64,000 nt of DNA from Lineus longissimus (taxonomy: Eukaryota > Nemertea > Pilidiophora > Heteronemertea > Lineidae): NCBI RefSeq assembly GCF_910592395.1, contig NC_088326.1, positions 6,515,001 through 6,579,000 of the forward strand, read 5' to 3'. The translations under genes were made by a program, and so were the position numbers. The notes beneath the pieces are model-generated. The model did no database searches and was not told the DNA's origin. It worked only from the letters and a program-made list of their open reading frames with translations. Each line of letters begins with the position of its first letter. Within the stretch, counting starts at the first letter, position 1. Below are positions 23,656 to 35,599 of the stretch, one piece after another.

Positions 23656-24105
23656 ATGACTTTTGATCATCCACTTGCCCGGTTTTCCCGATAGTGGCGC
23701 CACATGACTGTCTAATCGTGAAAAATATGACAAGTCCAACAGTGGTTGTAGTATGTACCAGGCCTTATATCCATGAGTTATATGAAACAATTATTTAAAT
23801 AAAAAAGATTTATTTTGGCATAGTAAAGACTACACTTCACAAAACATATCTAACTGTTATACCCGTTGTATGGATTTTATTACGTCTTTGAAGAACGCAC
23901 ATAATAAAAATCCTTACAACGGGGATAAAAAGTTGGATATGTTTCTTTATGCCAAAATGAATCTTTTTTATTTAATTATATTTTTCATATAACTCATGGA
24001 TAAGGCTCGGTACATACTGCAATGACTGTTGGATTAGTCATATTTCACGGTGAGATGGTGGCGCCACTATCGGGAAAATCTGGCAAGTGGATGCTTAAAG
24101 GTCAT
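23656..24105. mobile_element. Palindromic (foldback) MITE, ~215-bp arms
   Basis: The whole 450 bp is one long imperfect palindrome. CATCCACTTGCC starts the left arm (23669) and GGCAAGTGGATG ends the right (24094). Further in, both arms share TTTTCCCGATAGTGGCGCCA, TATGACNAGTCCAACAGT, CCATGAGTTATATGAAA and AAAAAAGATT-ATTTTGGCAT, down to a centre near 23880. No ORF. The outer TGAC-TTT blocks pair as well, so borders are approximate. Confidence 0.72.
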
Positions 24106-24487
24106 CACCATTGCGTTGTCCTAACTGAAGAATTCTAGCTTTGAGAGCAAAAGTAATGCCAATGTGATATGGGCATTTTTGGCTATCCCAAATATTATTT
24201 CGGACTCAAGAACTCGCAGCGCCATATATGGATAGAGCATAAAAAGTGCATAATTAGTGCTCTTCCTATGCCCTAAGACCTTGAAATACAGTAACAGCCC
24301 GCAGTTCTTATGATAGATGGTGACACTGTAAATTTTTTTGTTTAATTGTTATTTGCTTGTAAGCTATTTAGTGTGTTATAGGCCCTTCAATTATAATTTG
24401 ATTCCATGGGGTGTGCGCTAACAACCTCAACCGACTCACTTTGATATTTCATCGATCAGCCAATCAAGTGGTCTTTCTTTTTTTCAG

Positions 24488-27400
24488 GATTTCCGCTATC
24501 AATCAAACCTCGTCCTGCTGCAGCCCAGAGAATGATGACGTCAGAGGCATGTCAGAGACAATAGCGGCCGCCAAGATCGACCGAGGAACGCAGTACGAGG
24601 ATATAACTCTGTCAAGCGATATCCTAAACAACCATATTTCACAAATAGAAGATAAGGATACAAGGATAGTGTCAAACCAAGAAGGAACTATAGGTGACGC
24701 TGATGCTGATAAAAGCACGCAGTGTGAGGATATTTCGGTCAGTTTACCCTGCTCCTTTGTTCTCGATACAATCGAGGAAGAAACAGTTACAACAGATAGC
24801 ATTTCGATCTGTAGTTCTGAAGACCCGGAAGACGCCGAATTCCGCAGACAGGAACAGATTTGCCTAAGTTTGTGCGCAGAACCAGAACAGGAAGGCGAAC
24901 ACGACATTGAAAAGTTCCATGTTCCAACTGTAGATTGTCAAAACAAAGAGCGTATTGTCCTTGCACCTGCTTTTGAAAACAATAATAATACTGAAGAACT
25001 CTTTTTTATAAATAGACCTAAAAATGAAGCCGAGTGTGAAGATCGTCACCTTGACTCTGACGTTTTTGGACATGAAGATGACGGTTGCATAATTGACAAA
25101 CTTGATCCAATTGAAGAACTGTCCGAGGTCGATTCGTTGGAATCATTTTCAACGCACGAGAGCGATTTATCACGACACGCAGATCGTTCACGTGATTCAG
25201 GAAAAGTAGTATTGGAGGAGTGCGCTGAGGACTTATGTGGAACATCGCGTAATTCACAAACACGTGACTTGTCTACTGGTGTGCCTTCAGAATTGGCAAA
25301 CAAAGAACTTGCCTCAGCGAGCATTGTTGAATACTCGCTCGATAGTTACCAAAAAGAAACCGGAGTTATAACTGAAATATCGTTTGAAAAAGGTCCTATA
25401 GACGAGACGCATCTCTGTGTTGAAAACGAATCACGATCTCTTAGCTCGGTAAATAGTTGTTGTTTGGACGAGACGGAAATTTCACTTAACACCCTCCCCT
25501 TTAACTCTAGCGAGAGTCTCACACACGACACCCTCCCCTTACACTCTAGTGAAAGTCTCACAATGGAATGTGAAGATAATGTTATGTCACCTAGCGAAGC
25601 CAGGTTGCCACCAGAGGGTGCAAAAACGGAACCTGAAATGAATGATGCAGATGCAGATGATACCCATTCGGTGGATTCGCTTGAAATGATAGAAACAGAG
25701 AAGCCTCCCTGGAAGGTGATCGATGAAACATCGCAAGTATCTCCCTCTGTGCACGAAGTCAATGTTGCTGAGAGAGACGATAAAAATGAATGTGTCAGCC
25801 AGTCAAGTTCGAGCGTTGCCGACAGCCTCGATTCCGATCAGGTTTTACTGAACGGCTCACGTCGATCGTTGTCGAGCACAAGTGACGACGGTGGAATCAC
25901 GCCGATTAAAAAAGAATCCAAGCTCCCGATTTTTATCGACAAACATCCAAAATTTAAAGGTTCAAATATTCCGAAACCAAGGACAATTCGGCCACAGCCT
26001 GCCCAAATAAGCCCCCAAAGTTTGGATTCCAATAAAGAAACATCATATATAAGTGCTGGTGCATGTACGACCAACATAACTAACGAACATTTGAATCATG
26101 ACGTCACTCATAATGAGAAGCCAAAATCACGTGCACCATCTGCCTCACCAAAACAACGAAGAAAAAGCTTAACCGGAGGTGATGTGATAAAAGAAACGGC
26201 GACGAAAGCGAATCTTCGGACGCGCCAACATACAAACGATCTGGGGGACATGCGACCCACCAAAGAGCCCTCTATTGAGCCACGTGAGACCCTGGCAAGC
26301 AGAAAACGAATCGCAGCAATCCAGAACATCAATCACTTGGAGCAAAAGGAGACGTCTGATGACTATTTGACGCCATTTCAACGCAAGGAACAGACGATTA
26401 AGGAGCTGAAACACGAATTAAAGGAGATCCAAAAAGAATTGGCAGAACGGGACATCCAGCTGCAGCTATTCGATGTTGAAAAGGAGAGAGACCTCGGTCT
26501 GCTAACCAAAGAAAAGGATGACATCATTGATGCTTTAACCAAGAAGTACGAACGCCTCCTGGAGTCTTTCAACGAACTACAAACCTCCCATGAAGACGTT
26601 CTTCGATTGGCGAATGATCTGGAGTTAAAGGTGCACAGTCTAAAGGTAACATTATTATTCTCTTTTTTTTATTCAAGGAAAATTGCAAGACGAGACCTAA
26701 ATATTTCAGCGCATTCGTCAGAATCTACACTGGCACGGTATTTTTCTATTGTGGACCGGGTATTTTTTCATACACGTTACTGTCTAACTTAAGGTACTTA
26801 TGCAATTAACAAAATCTTCATATAAAATTAACATTGATCACTGATGTAAATTCGAACCATTGGGAGAGTGCCACCTGGTTGAAACGCGATTCCTGTGACA
26901 ACCAAACTGATAGCTCATTGGCAGAAAAATCGCCTGAAAAACTATCAAGGATGTGGAAGTGGCATACATAAAATGAATTGTCGTTTTACATGGTTTGTGG
27001 AACAACTCAATGACCATTTACCATTCACCCATTTCCGATAAAGCCTTATGATTGGCTTATCACTGATGCACAATTCAACACATTTCTTTAGACAGTACAG
27101 CAGAATTAACTTTACTTTCTGCTATCGGAAATCCCTGAATGTGCAGAATTCTAAAACACCTTGATACAGCCAATACAATTTAAAGTATATACATGTAATG
27201 CATTGTGAGTCCACTGTGCCTCGTTTTGAAGGCAGCGGTTATCATAATCGCTTGGGTAGGTGCAAAATATGGAAGCAGTGAAAAAGCAGTCAAAATAACA
27301 TTCTTCTGTTTGATTTGAGTTGTTTTATACATTTAATATGCTAGTGTCATCATTGGTTGTCTCAACAAGCACCGCGAGGGTGGGATCTGTCATTTTGCGC

Positions 27401-28958
27401 TAAACCTATCGGCTGGCACTCGGTTTTGGTTTACATCCACCCTCGCGGTGTTTAGTGAGAAAACCAATACATCCGGTTTGGTATCAATTTCTCAAACCAA
27501 CACAATATGTTCCTGGGACCATGTTTATATACAATTTAAGAATCATATATATATAATTATGATGTTATCGATATCTACCAACAATAATCAATTAATTTTT
27601 AACAATAACTTCCCTTTCCATTATATTATTATGAGTTTGAATTTAAGAGGTTTGAATAGAGTTTTCAATGGTGAAGTTTAAAACTCATTTATTACCTCCT
27701 TTGTTTACACCACTCCAACAGGAGGAGATGACACAAAGAGAGGCAAGACATCAAGAAATGTATCTAGAGATGTACAACAAGGGAATGAATTCAGCCAAGT
27801 TTGAACGATTAGACGAGGTAGGTTTCTTCTTCTTCTTCTTCTTCTTACCCTCTTTTTCTCCTTGTTCTCCCTATTGGAGAACCCATGAGATGGATAGTTG
27901 TTAAATCCAGTCCTTGTCACCCAATCGCTGCTTCTGGATACAGGTTCTAGATTACCAAACTCTCCCCTTAATGGTAGACTATAGGCAAGGAGTACAACTG
28001 GCCATCTTCTGGTGACTTATATGCTCAGTAACGATACCGGGTCATGTTTAATTCAGCAATAACTATATAATCACTTTTGACTTACTGTGAGATGAGAGAG
28101 ACACCTATTGGTGGAACTTGCCTGACTGGATGCTGCCTATAGAGTCCCTTTAAAGCTGCTGGCTCTGTGCATTTCCCAGGATGCCCGTTGACAGGCATTG
28201 GCTAGGGGTAGCAGGGGCAAAGGAAATGTTCTCCACTCTCATTGTGTTGCAGATAATGTTGAAGTTTGCAGTGGCCGCTGTTTTGTCATAGTTTTGAATA
28301 ACTCCGGACCAATAAAGACAAAAATAATAAATTTACCAAATTTCGGTCAGATCTAGCTGATATCAATACGTTTTGTTTTCAGAGTGTCTTGGTCTTATTA
28401 CCAGTATTTTTCGATACATCAGGACCTGGGTTTCCACGGCCGTCATTTCTTTAAACCTTCGTCGAATCCATTGCTGATAGTTAGAACCATCTTCTCATAG
28501 TACTATAGTAAGAATGACCAAGCGCTGCAAATACATAGCGGTTCTGTTAATCCCCACCATGTGGCTATCAGTGTTGGTAACAGTAAGTTATTATTTTCCA
28601 GCTTGAAAAGATAGCAAAAGATGAACCAGACAAAGTGACCGTCAAGGAACTTTTAGAGAAGCTGAAAATAACCGAGGCGGAACTGGGATACTGGCAGAGT
28701 CTGAAGCGTCGCGACATCTATGCCGAGTCGGAAAAACCCGAAACCGAAGCGGCTGCAACACTGCGCTTCCTGAAGGACAGCATGTTCCATTATGTCACGG
28801 ACCCGAAGGAATCCGAGTCGCACTTCCGAGCGATGATTCAAATCTTCGGCTACACGCCGGTGCAGATGAAGAGCATTGAGAAGATCATGTCGGGTGATAA
28901 GAAACCCAAGAAGACGTTCACAAAGGCTAAATCTGTTGAACGCAAGAATAGTAAGTGA
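24488..28958 (+). CDS. Acidic coiled-coil protein with GRIP-like C-terminus, at least three exons
   Basis: Exons: 24488-26645, 27722-27817 and 28602-28958. Exon 1 follows a good acceptor (TTCTTTTTTTCAG) in phase 2, so the true 5' end lies upstream; an internal ATG is at 24549. Donors AAAG|GTAACA and GAG|GTAGGT and acceptors CCAACAG and TTTTCCAG all join in phase 0. The first ~620 encoded residues are Glu/Asp/Ser-rich and probably disordered. A coiled coil starts near 26367 (RKEQTIKELKHELKEIQKEL) and continues into exon 2. Exon 3 ends with a helical block, LRFLKDSMFHYV...FRAMIQIFGYTPVQ, that resembles the Golgi-targeting GRIP/GRAB type and recalls the quick-to-court family. A Golgi or microtubule-linked scaffold is inference only. 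An alternative GTAAGT donor overlaps the stop, so further exons are possible. Confidence 0.72.
27345..27475. repeat. Hairpin repeat with CACCGCGAGGGTGG arms, copy A (in intron)
   Basis: CACCGCGAGGGTGG (27370-27383) and its exact reverse complement (27437-27450) form a 14-bp stem that extends outward with mismatches (GGTTGTCTCA... against GGTTTTCTCA...). A related sequence lies at 35600-35740. It sits in intron 1 of the coiled-coil gene. Confidence 0.5.
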
Positions 28959-29897
28959 GGTTGAGAGTGGCAATTAAAATCCGATGATTGTACTGCCAAT
29001 TTCATATGCATTTCAATACGTGATAATCATATCCGCTTGATATTCTCTTGATCAAAACGTACCTTTGTATTGACCAGAAGCCTGCACAACTCTAAAGGCA
29101 TAGAATGTTTACCTTGTCCGGTATGGCGAGAAAAACGTTTACCATAAACGTTCGTCTGATTTTTCTCGGGCCAGGCAATACCTATTTGGTACATGTACAT
29201 GATGGTTTAGGCTGTATAGCTTAGTGCAACATATTCATTTCGGGTGATTAACCCTCCTTAATGTTTGTCGTATGTTGAAAATGTGTGTCTGCAACCAAAG
29301 CTCGGACCGATGGACGAATTCGAAGAAGAAGAATCAGTGCCAAAACAAATCAAATGCGCACACTCAGAACACGTCAAAAGGCCAAGGCCGACCTCGGACA
29401 ATGCCTAGAGACACGGCGATCCTTCGTTCAAGGTGAAACGCATGCCTGGTCATCGTTTATTCAGATAGGTAGTGGTCTCAGTAGGTGCCCCGGCCGCCCC
29501 TCCCCTCCCCCTGTCATCCGTCGGGACTGTGTTTTCCAGTGAAAGAGGGTCATTCGGCTGGCGAACAATATCTTTCTTACGCAATTTTCTGATTTCAGAC
29601 TTCGCCGGCTCAATTGCAGAATCCCTGACAAATTTTTAAAAAACGTTGATCACTGCCAAATGGTTGTATGGCTAACCCTTCCCAAAACCCTTCCATGAAA
29701 CATTTGTCAGGGATTCCACGATCAATTTAGTCCTATATCGGTTTGTCCGTGGCTGTGTTGCCTTGGGTTCACGATGTAGCCTGTGGGGTCATCACTCTCC
29801 ATTGGCTGCGTTATAACGACGTCGTGTGTTTAAATTTTACTGAGGTGTCGAGTTCCTTCTTCTTCTTCTTAGCGTTCGATTTACTATTTATGGCTAT
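28959..29897. other. Downstream of the coiled-coil gene; possible further exon
   Basis: No firm gene. The interval 29303-29434 could be an exon: it follows AACCAAAG and ends at a GTTCAAG|GTGAAA donor-like site. One frame reads an acidic peptide (MDEFEEEESVPKQ) ending in TAG at about 29407, but its phase does not fit the candidate donors in exon 3. Confidence 0.3.
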
Positions 29898-29946
29898 AGG
29901 CGCCTATATCATAAAGCATGATATAGTTCCATTAGTGCTAATGGCA

Positions 29947-31139
29947 GGGTGTCTATAAACCGAAGACCAAAGACCGAAGACCGAAGATCGAAGATGGAAG
30001 ACCCCCCCAAAACTATAAAACGAAGATCCCCCCAACTATAAAAGGAAGACCCTGATGTCAACTATAAAACGAAGATCCCCCCAACTATAAAAGGAAGACC
30101 CTGATGTCAACTATAAAACGAAGATCCCCCCAACTAGAAAAGGAAGACCCTAATGTCAACTATAAAACGAAGATCCCCCCAACTAGAAAAGGAAGACCCT
30201 GATGTCAACTATAAAACGAAGATCCCCCCAACTATAAAAGGAAGACCCTAATGTCAACTATAAAACGAAGATCCCCCCAACTATAAAAGGAAGACCCTAA
30301 TGTCAACTATAAAACGAAGATCCCCCCATCTATAAAAGGAAGACCCTGGTGGTTTTAGACCCTCAAGTTCAGTTACTGCAGACTTGCACGTCATAACACG
30401 TGACTGAGCATCTGTATTTCAACAAGCAAGCTAGCCTGAGTGCGGCGTAGTGACATAGGAGATCAGATCATACACACACATGCACATAGAAACAGCTTCT
30501 GGACGAAGCTGAGGGCTGGCTATGATGAGTACAGTGAGAAACTAGGTCATATTGGAGCACGGCTGCATGGTAACAGGTACGGGGCTCCCCGCCTTATGTA
30601 AACTGTGCCACTAAGCTGCTAAGGCTAGACACGACTGGTGTAGTACCCGGTACACTTACTTTCTCAAATCATTAATGTAGCATGGACCGAAAATGAAAAC
30701 AAACTGTGCAGTAACTGAACATGAGAATGAAAACCATCAGGGTCTTCCTTTTATAGATGGGGGGATCTTCGTTTTATAGTTGACATTAGGGTCTTCCTTT
30801 TCTAGTTGGGGGGATCTTCGTTTTATAGTTGACATTAGGGTCTTCCTTTTATAGATTGGGGGGATCTTCGTTTTATAGTTGACATCAGGGTCTTCCTTTT
30901 CTAGTTGGGGGGATCTTCGTTTTATAGTTGACATCAGGGTCTTCCTTTTCTAGTTGGGGGATCTTCGTTTTATAGTTGACATTAGGGTCTTCCTTTTCTA
31001 GTTGGGGGGATCTTCGTTTTATAGTTGACATCAGGGTCTTCCTTTTATAGTTGGGGGGATCTTCGTTTTATAGTTTTGGGGGGGTCTTCCATCTTCGATC
31101 TTCGGTCTTCGGTCTTTGGTCTTCGGTTTATAGACACCC
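29947..31139. mobile_element. Foldback element: inverted 7+7 arrays of a 49-bp repeat, 9-bp duplication
   Basis: The ends are GGGTGTCTATAAACC and its reverse complement GGTTTATAGACACCC. Each arm holds a GAAGACC-type leader and then seven units of about 49 bp (GGAAGACCCTGATGTCAACT then ATAAAACGAAGATCCCCCCA and ACTATAAAA) at about 29998-30350 and, inverted, 30735-31075. A unique spacer of about 385 bp without an ORF separates them. CTAATGGCA flanks both sides (29938-29946, 31140-31148), a perfect 9-bp duplication like those of Mutator-type and Drosophila FB elements. Any mobility would need a transposase in trans. Confidence 0.88.
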
Positions 31140-31965
31140 CTAATGGCATCCTGATGACGGTCACTTTAAGAGCAGGGCATATCAAGAAGGTACCTTTAAA
31201 ATATCTAGGTTAATGGTAACATTTAGCAGCGTTTCAGGTAGTGCTTTTATCCTGTCTTTTACTAATAGGGCAGCTTTAAATCTAATGGAAGGTTGGGGTT
31301 CCTTTAGCCGACCCATATACCGGATTTGCGATGCGTAGGTAAGCATCTCAAACGTGGAGACTATCGCGAACGCTTGAGAAACTGTTTACATATTATTATA
31401 ACAGCAGTTGTGCGGCTAAAATACGTAAAATCGGCCATCTGTGTGTATGTTGGTGTGGGGTCAGTCGGGGCAGGCAAAGGTAGGCATTTTGTCATTACTC
31501 GGGTAGAATATTTAATAGTATTTATCTTGGTCAGTTATAGACGGGACGGGACGAATTTACAAAATACACCTGATGATATAACTGAATAAATTGCAGTTGG
31601 TTCCAAATAATTGATTAAGTCGTTACCAAAATAATTTTTTTTAATTCAATTAACTAATAATTAAATTGGCCAAAAAATATCATTGATCTGTTTATTAGTT
31701 TCATTACTAACATTCTAGAAGGAATATGATTCAACTAGAACCGGTGTAATGTTTTTGAGTGTTTCTGTTTTTGAGTGTTTCCCCTCATTGTTTGGGAACG
31801 CTCAAAAATAGATTGACGAGTTTTTCTGTGTATCCCCCCTATTGAAAAGTCATGGTCTCTCTAGCTGCCTATTGTTTGGAAACACTGAAACATGGGGAAC
31901 AACCACAGATGTTACACCGGCTTAGCGTTGCCCACAACATCGGGATGATTTCTTTTCCTTTGCTA

Positions 31966-32247
31966 TTTTATCGTGTCATTCCATTAACTTTAGCAGCCCT
32001 TCGAATCTAAGGTGTACCATTATGATAGTGCATAAAAATATGTTCAAACGCGGTTTTCAATTTCTTTGCAGGTAGTAATTTCACATCAAAATATCGTGGT
32101 AGACGAGTACATTCCTACATCCAGATCCGCTAATTACGGTACAAGCACAAAATCGCAAACCGCGTTTGAACATATTTTTATGCATTATCATAATGGTACA
32201 CCTTAGATTCGAAGGGCTGCTAAAGTTAATGGAATGACACGATAAAA
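31966..32247. mobile_element. 91-bp near-perfect inverted repeat (hairpin MITE)
   Basis: 31966-32056 (TTTTATCGTGTCATTCCATT at the outer end) and 32157-32247 are near-perfect reverse complements around a 100-bp spacer. There is no coding content. Arm identity is much higher than in the surrounding Harbinger remnant, so it is younger than its host element or has been homogenised. Confidence 0.8.
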
Positions 32248-32375
32248 ACGCTATATGAAAGTATTTAATGACGTGGCATTACCGTGGACTTAAATCCTTC
32301 CATTAAAGTATCATAATGGAACCTCATTAAAAATCGTTATGATATAGGCGCCTGGCCTATGTCTCTTATAAACCT

Positions 32376-33935
32376 GGGACCTGTTTCATAAAACTTTTTA
32401 ACAGACTTTCTTCAAGGTACCATAAAGGAAGGATATAACGTCTATTTAAAGCTGCATATTAAAAGCGTTTCATAAGTCGTTTTTTCTCTGCCATTACATT
32501 AAATTTAAAAGGCCTGCCATTAATAAATGATTGTATGGTGTACCTCATTGGTGAAATAAAATACCTCGAACGCAGAGTGATTTATTGTGTTGAGATTCGT
32601 AATACATGATCGGGCCGTGGCAAAATGTGTCGATTTCAGTGTCTTTGGTTCCTATACACTATATGAATGCCCTTTCGACATACGAAACTTCCTTTCCATG
32701 CATTAACTCTGTGTCTCGAGGAGGAAAGTCATCATCCCCTGCGTCATCATCAGAGTCCTCGTCATCATCGTCATCGTCATCTGAATCCTCCACTAAGGGC
32801 AATCTATCCCGGACAGCAATGTTGTGGAGCAGGCAGCAGGACTGAACAATAATGCTTGCCTTTTGTGGTGTGTATTGAATCTCCTTGCGTAGGCATCTGA
32901 ACCGTTGCTTTAGGAGACCGTTGCAACGTTCTATGATGCATCTGGCTCTTATTTGCATCCGCTGGAATGCCCTTTCCTGTCTGGTTTGGGCATTGGCAAG
33001 AAGTGTCAAAAGCAACCTCTTCCAAGGATACATCGAGTCTCCCAACATCCAACCATTCGGTGGATTGTTTTCAAATGTCTGGCCAAGGGCTGAACTGTGG
33101 AGAACGAAGGCGTCATGAGACCCTCCTGGAAAACGTGCCACACAGTTATTTATGATCATGTCCCAATCACAAACTAGCATGGCATTAATGCTGTGGTATC
33201 CTTTCCGATTGATATACACGTTTTCGTTGATGTGAGGCTTGCGTATACGACAATGGGTCCCATCGATCGATCCAATTACTCTTGGAAAACCCGTGTTATA
33301 AAAAAAATTGGTTTTGACCTTCTGGAGGTCCCTCTCGAAGTGAACGTGTTGGTCAATGCGTGCTGCAAACGCGGATGACACAGCGCAAATACACCTCGAT
33401 GCTGTCGCAATACTCACATGGTGAATATCACCGATACCAGATTGTTCATGCCCGGTTGCGAAATATCGTAATGCTATACACACTTGCAATGATACTGGGA
33501 GGGCGTCATTTCTCTGAGTAGGATGCTCCAACTCCTCCGACAGCTGACGACAAAAATGAAACATATGTTCTTCGGGAAACGATATCTCTTGATGAATAAA
33601 TCATCTCTCATGGAATCCAGCGGATTGAATCGATCCCTGAATACCCGTTCTCGTCGAAGATTTCGCCTATTCCGTTCCTGAATCAAGCGCAACATGATTC
33701 CACGTTTACCCTGGACGAAGTCCTCGCGTCTAAAGGAACTCTAGACTACCTTCAGGTTTAAAGGAACCGAATAAAATAAAGACAGGATAAAACCACTACC
33801 TGAAACACTCTTAATGGTAACATTAACCTAGATATTTTAAATGCACGTTTATGAAACGCGTTCTTCCTTTAAGGAGTGACTTTATCCTAGCATTAGGGCT
33901 AAAGGCACTTTAATAGGCTTTATGAAACAGGTCCC
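32376..33935 (-). mobile_element. PIF/Harbinger DNA transposon
   Basis: Terminal inverted repeats GGGACCTGTTTCATAAA (32376-32392) and TTTATGAAACAGGTCCC (33919-33935) enclose 1560 bp with a transposase on the minus strand. The 3-bp flanks (CCT and TTG) do not match, so the expected TWA-type duplication is not visible. The family normally also has a second Myb/SANT-like protein; none is present here, so the copy would depend on another element. Confidence 0.83.
32659..33695 (-). pseudogene. HARBI1-like DDE transposase, one frameshift
   Basis: From 33564 the frame is open for 301 residues to the stop at 32659. The catalytic triad is visible: D101 in GSIDGTHC, D176 in MLGDSMYP and E212 in IIERCNGLLKQRF, with the usual RYFATG helix before it and SCCLLHN after it. 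The C-terminus has a long Asp/Glu run (about residues 257-280). The N-terminal ~45 residues (LRRERVFRDRFNPLD) are in another frame at 33695-33570 and join at a frameshift near 33570, around the RFP-(E)-HMFHF region. Apart from that shift the protein looks complete, so the copy is relatively young. Confidence 0.87.
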
Positions 33936-34569
33936 TTGCTGTCGTCTCTTGTTCCTCCCTTCCCTTGATCCCAAGAGCTTGGTCTCCAATGATGAACCGT
34001 ATGGCCATGTGGTCAATCTCTCAGTATCCCAGAGAGTGGGCAATTATCTGGAGTACATGCTCTGGTGTCTGATCAGATTTGTCGCACTGGCACCTTCCGG
34101 ACTCAACCATGTTCATCCTCTCGAGTTGCTGACTTCGGAAGAGTTGGTACAATTTTGTTTCAGTTTTATTAATTGATCATGATAGTTGATGAAAGTTGTT
34201 GGTATAGTCTAAACGGCTATTTCGCGGTGCAGAGCATGGTAACAATGTACACATTAAGCGTGGTACTGATTTACGAGACATAAAATGTGATTAATATTTC
34301 AAAACCTCATGTGCATGCAAAACACTTGAAGTTTTCGAAATTCCTGTTAAAGGAGTTAGTCCTAAATAATTTACTGCATTAAGCCATCGACATAGTTTTT
34401 GTCAGTTGAAAGTACTTAATGTCAGATTAGTTTTGGTCTAAGTGGCGAATCCGGTTATGAATGCCAACTGCATGAATAGAGTAACGTTGGCGTTGATGTT
34501 TTTCATACCGGGTCAGGTGATAGAATCTGTTCAACAAAATAGTATTTTTGTAATTTATCATTATCGAAC

Positions 34570-35356
34570 GGGTGTCTACAAAACTAAGACCTAAGACCAA
34601 CAAAACTAAGACGCTCCACCTATAAAACTAAGACCCCCACCTTCAAAACTAAGACCTACAAAACTGAGATCCCACAAACAAAACTAAGACCCCCCAACTA
34701 CAAAACTAAGACCTACAAACATATTAAGGCTCTCAGGGTAGGCCATCCTTTTACTAGACGTGTATGCATGCAGTCGGTCTGTCATCATGGGTTAAAATGG
34801 AGTGTAATTACGATAGGCATGTGGTAAATGGGAATAACATTACATTCCAACAAGTATTTGATGCAATAGCAGTGCCACTGTTGATGTTTCCATCATGCAC
34901 AAAACACACATTGTCCACAATTTGTTTTACACAGTTTAGCCTGAGGAGTTAGGGGTTGCTCTATACCCGTTCAGTAATAAGATTTCTGGCAATAGGGTCT
35001 TTGCATCCTTTAAAAGGAAATCATGCAGTGTTCACTGTTACTCTCCGACTCTGCCCTGCTGCCATGATTGCGAAACAGCTCCCGATGGATTCCACTTTTT
35101 TTTTTAAATTCTCCGTCTTGTTGAATTCTGATATGAATTCAGACATCAAAACATTTTCCTAGTTCTGCTAACAGGATTATCTTGCTTGAATACAATTAAG
35201 TGTCCATCATATTCCAACTTCATTACTCAAACAAGGGGAGGGCAGAAAGATGCCCTGATTTCCTCAGGATGCCTGGGACCTAGTTCATGTAGTTTTGTAT
35301 GCAGGGGTCTTAGTTTTGTAGGTCTTAGGTCTTAGGTCTTAGTTTTCTAGACATCC
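34570..35356. mobile_element. Second foldback element, GGGTGTCTA end, ~10-bp duplication
   Basis: The left end GGGTGTCTACAAAACTAAGACC pairs with the right end (read inward GGATGTCTAGAAAACTAAGACC). The arms hold degenerate ACAAAACTAAGACC repeats at 34577-34725 and 35305-35345. ATTATCGAAC (34560-34569) and ATTACCGAAC (35357-35366) are a 10-bp duplication with one mismatch. The terminal GGGTGTCTA is shared with 29947-31139, but the repeated unit differs, so these are sister families. Confidence 0.75.
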
Positions 35357-35599
35357 ATTACCGAACCTATTCCGACTGTGAACACTGAATGCATTGTACA
35401 TAGACCAGTTAATGAAGAGTGCCTTATTTCTTTCTGTCAATAACACATTTTATAGGGTCTAAAAACAACGAGAAAACAAGTCAGCAGTGGATACATACTT
35501 GAACTTGTACTACAAGTCCATGAATATCGCAACGGACACCCACGAAGGATATGATGCTTTGGGGCAGTTCCCCTGCTTGGTTAAAGGAACGCCGAACTG

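Larger units (their letters stand above)
29898..32353. mobile_element. Harbinger-related non-autonomous element with nested insertions
   Basis: Both ends read AGGCGCCTATATCATAA inward (29898 and 32353). The left subterminal region (TTTAAAATATCTAGGTTAATG, GTTTCAGGTAGTG, TTTTATCCTGTCTTT at 31190-31260) is the inverted counterpart of 33740-33850 in the neighbouring Harbinger, and the right subterminal region resembles that element's other end. The foldback 29947-31139 and the hairpin 31966-32247 sit inside. No transposase remains. Confidence 0.6.

Noticed and set aside
29998-31075. Open frames through the 49-bp repeats
   Set aside because: Proteins arise only because the unit lacks stops in some frames; the arrays are non-coding arms of a foldback element.
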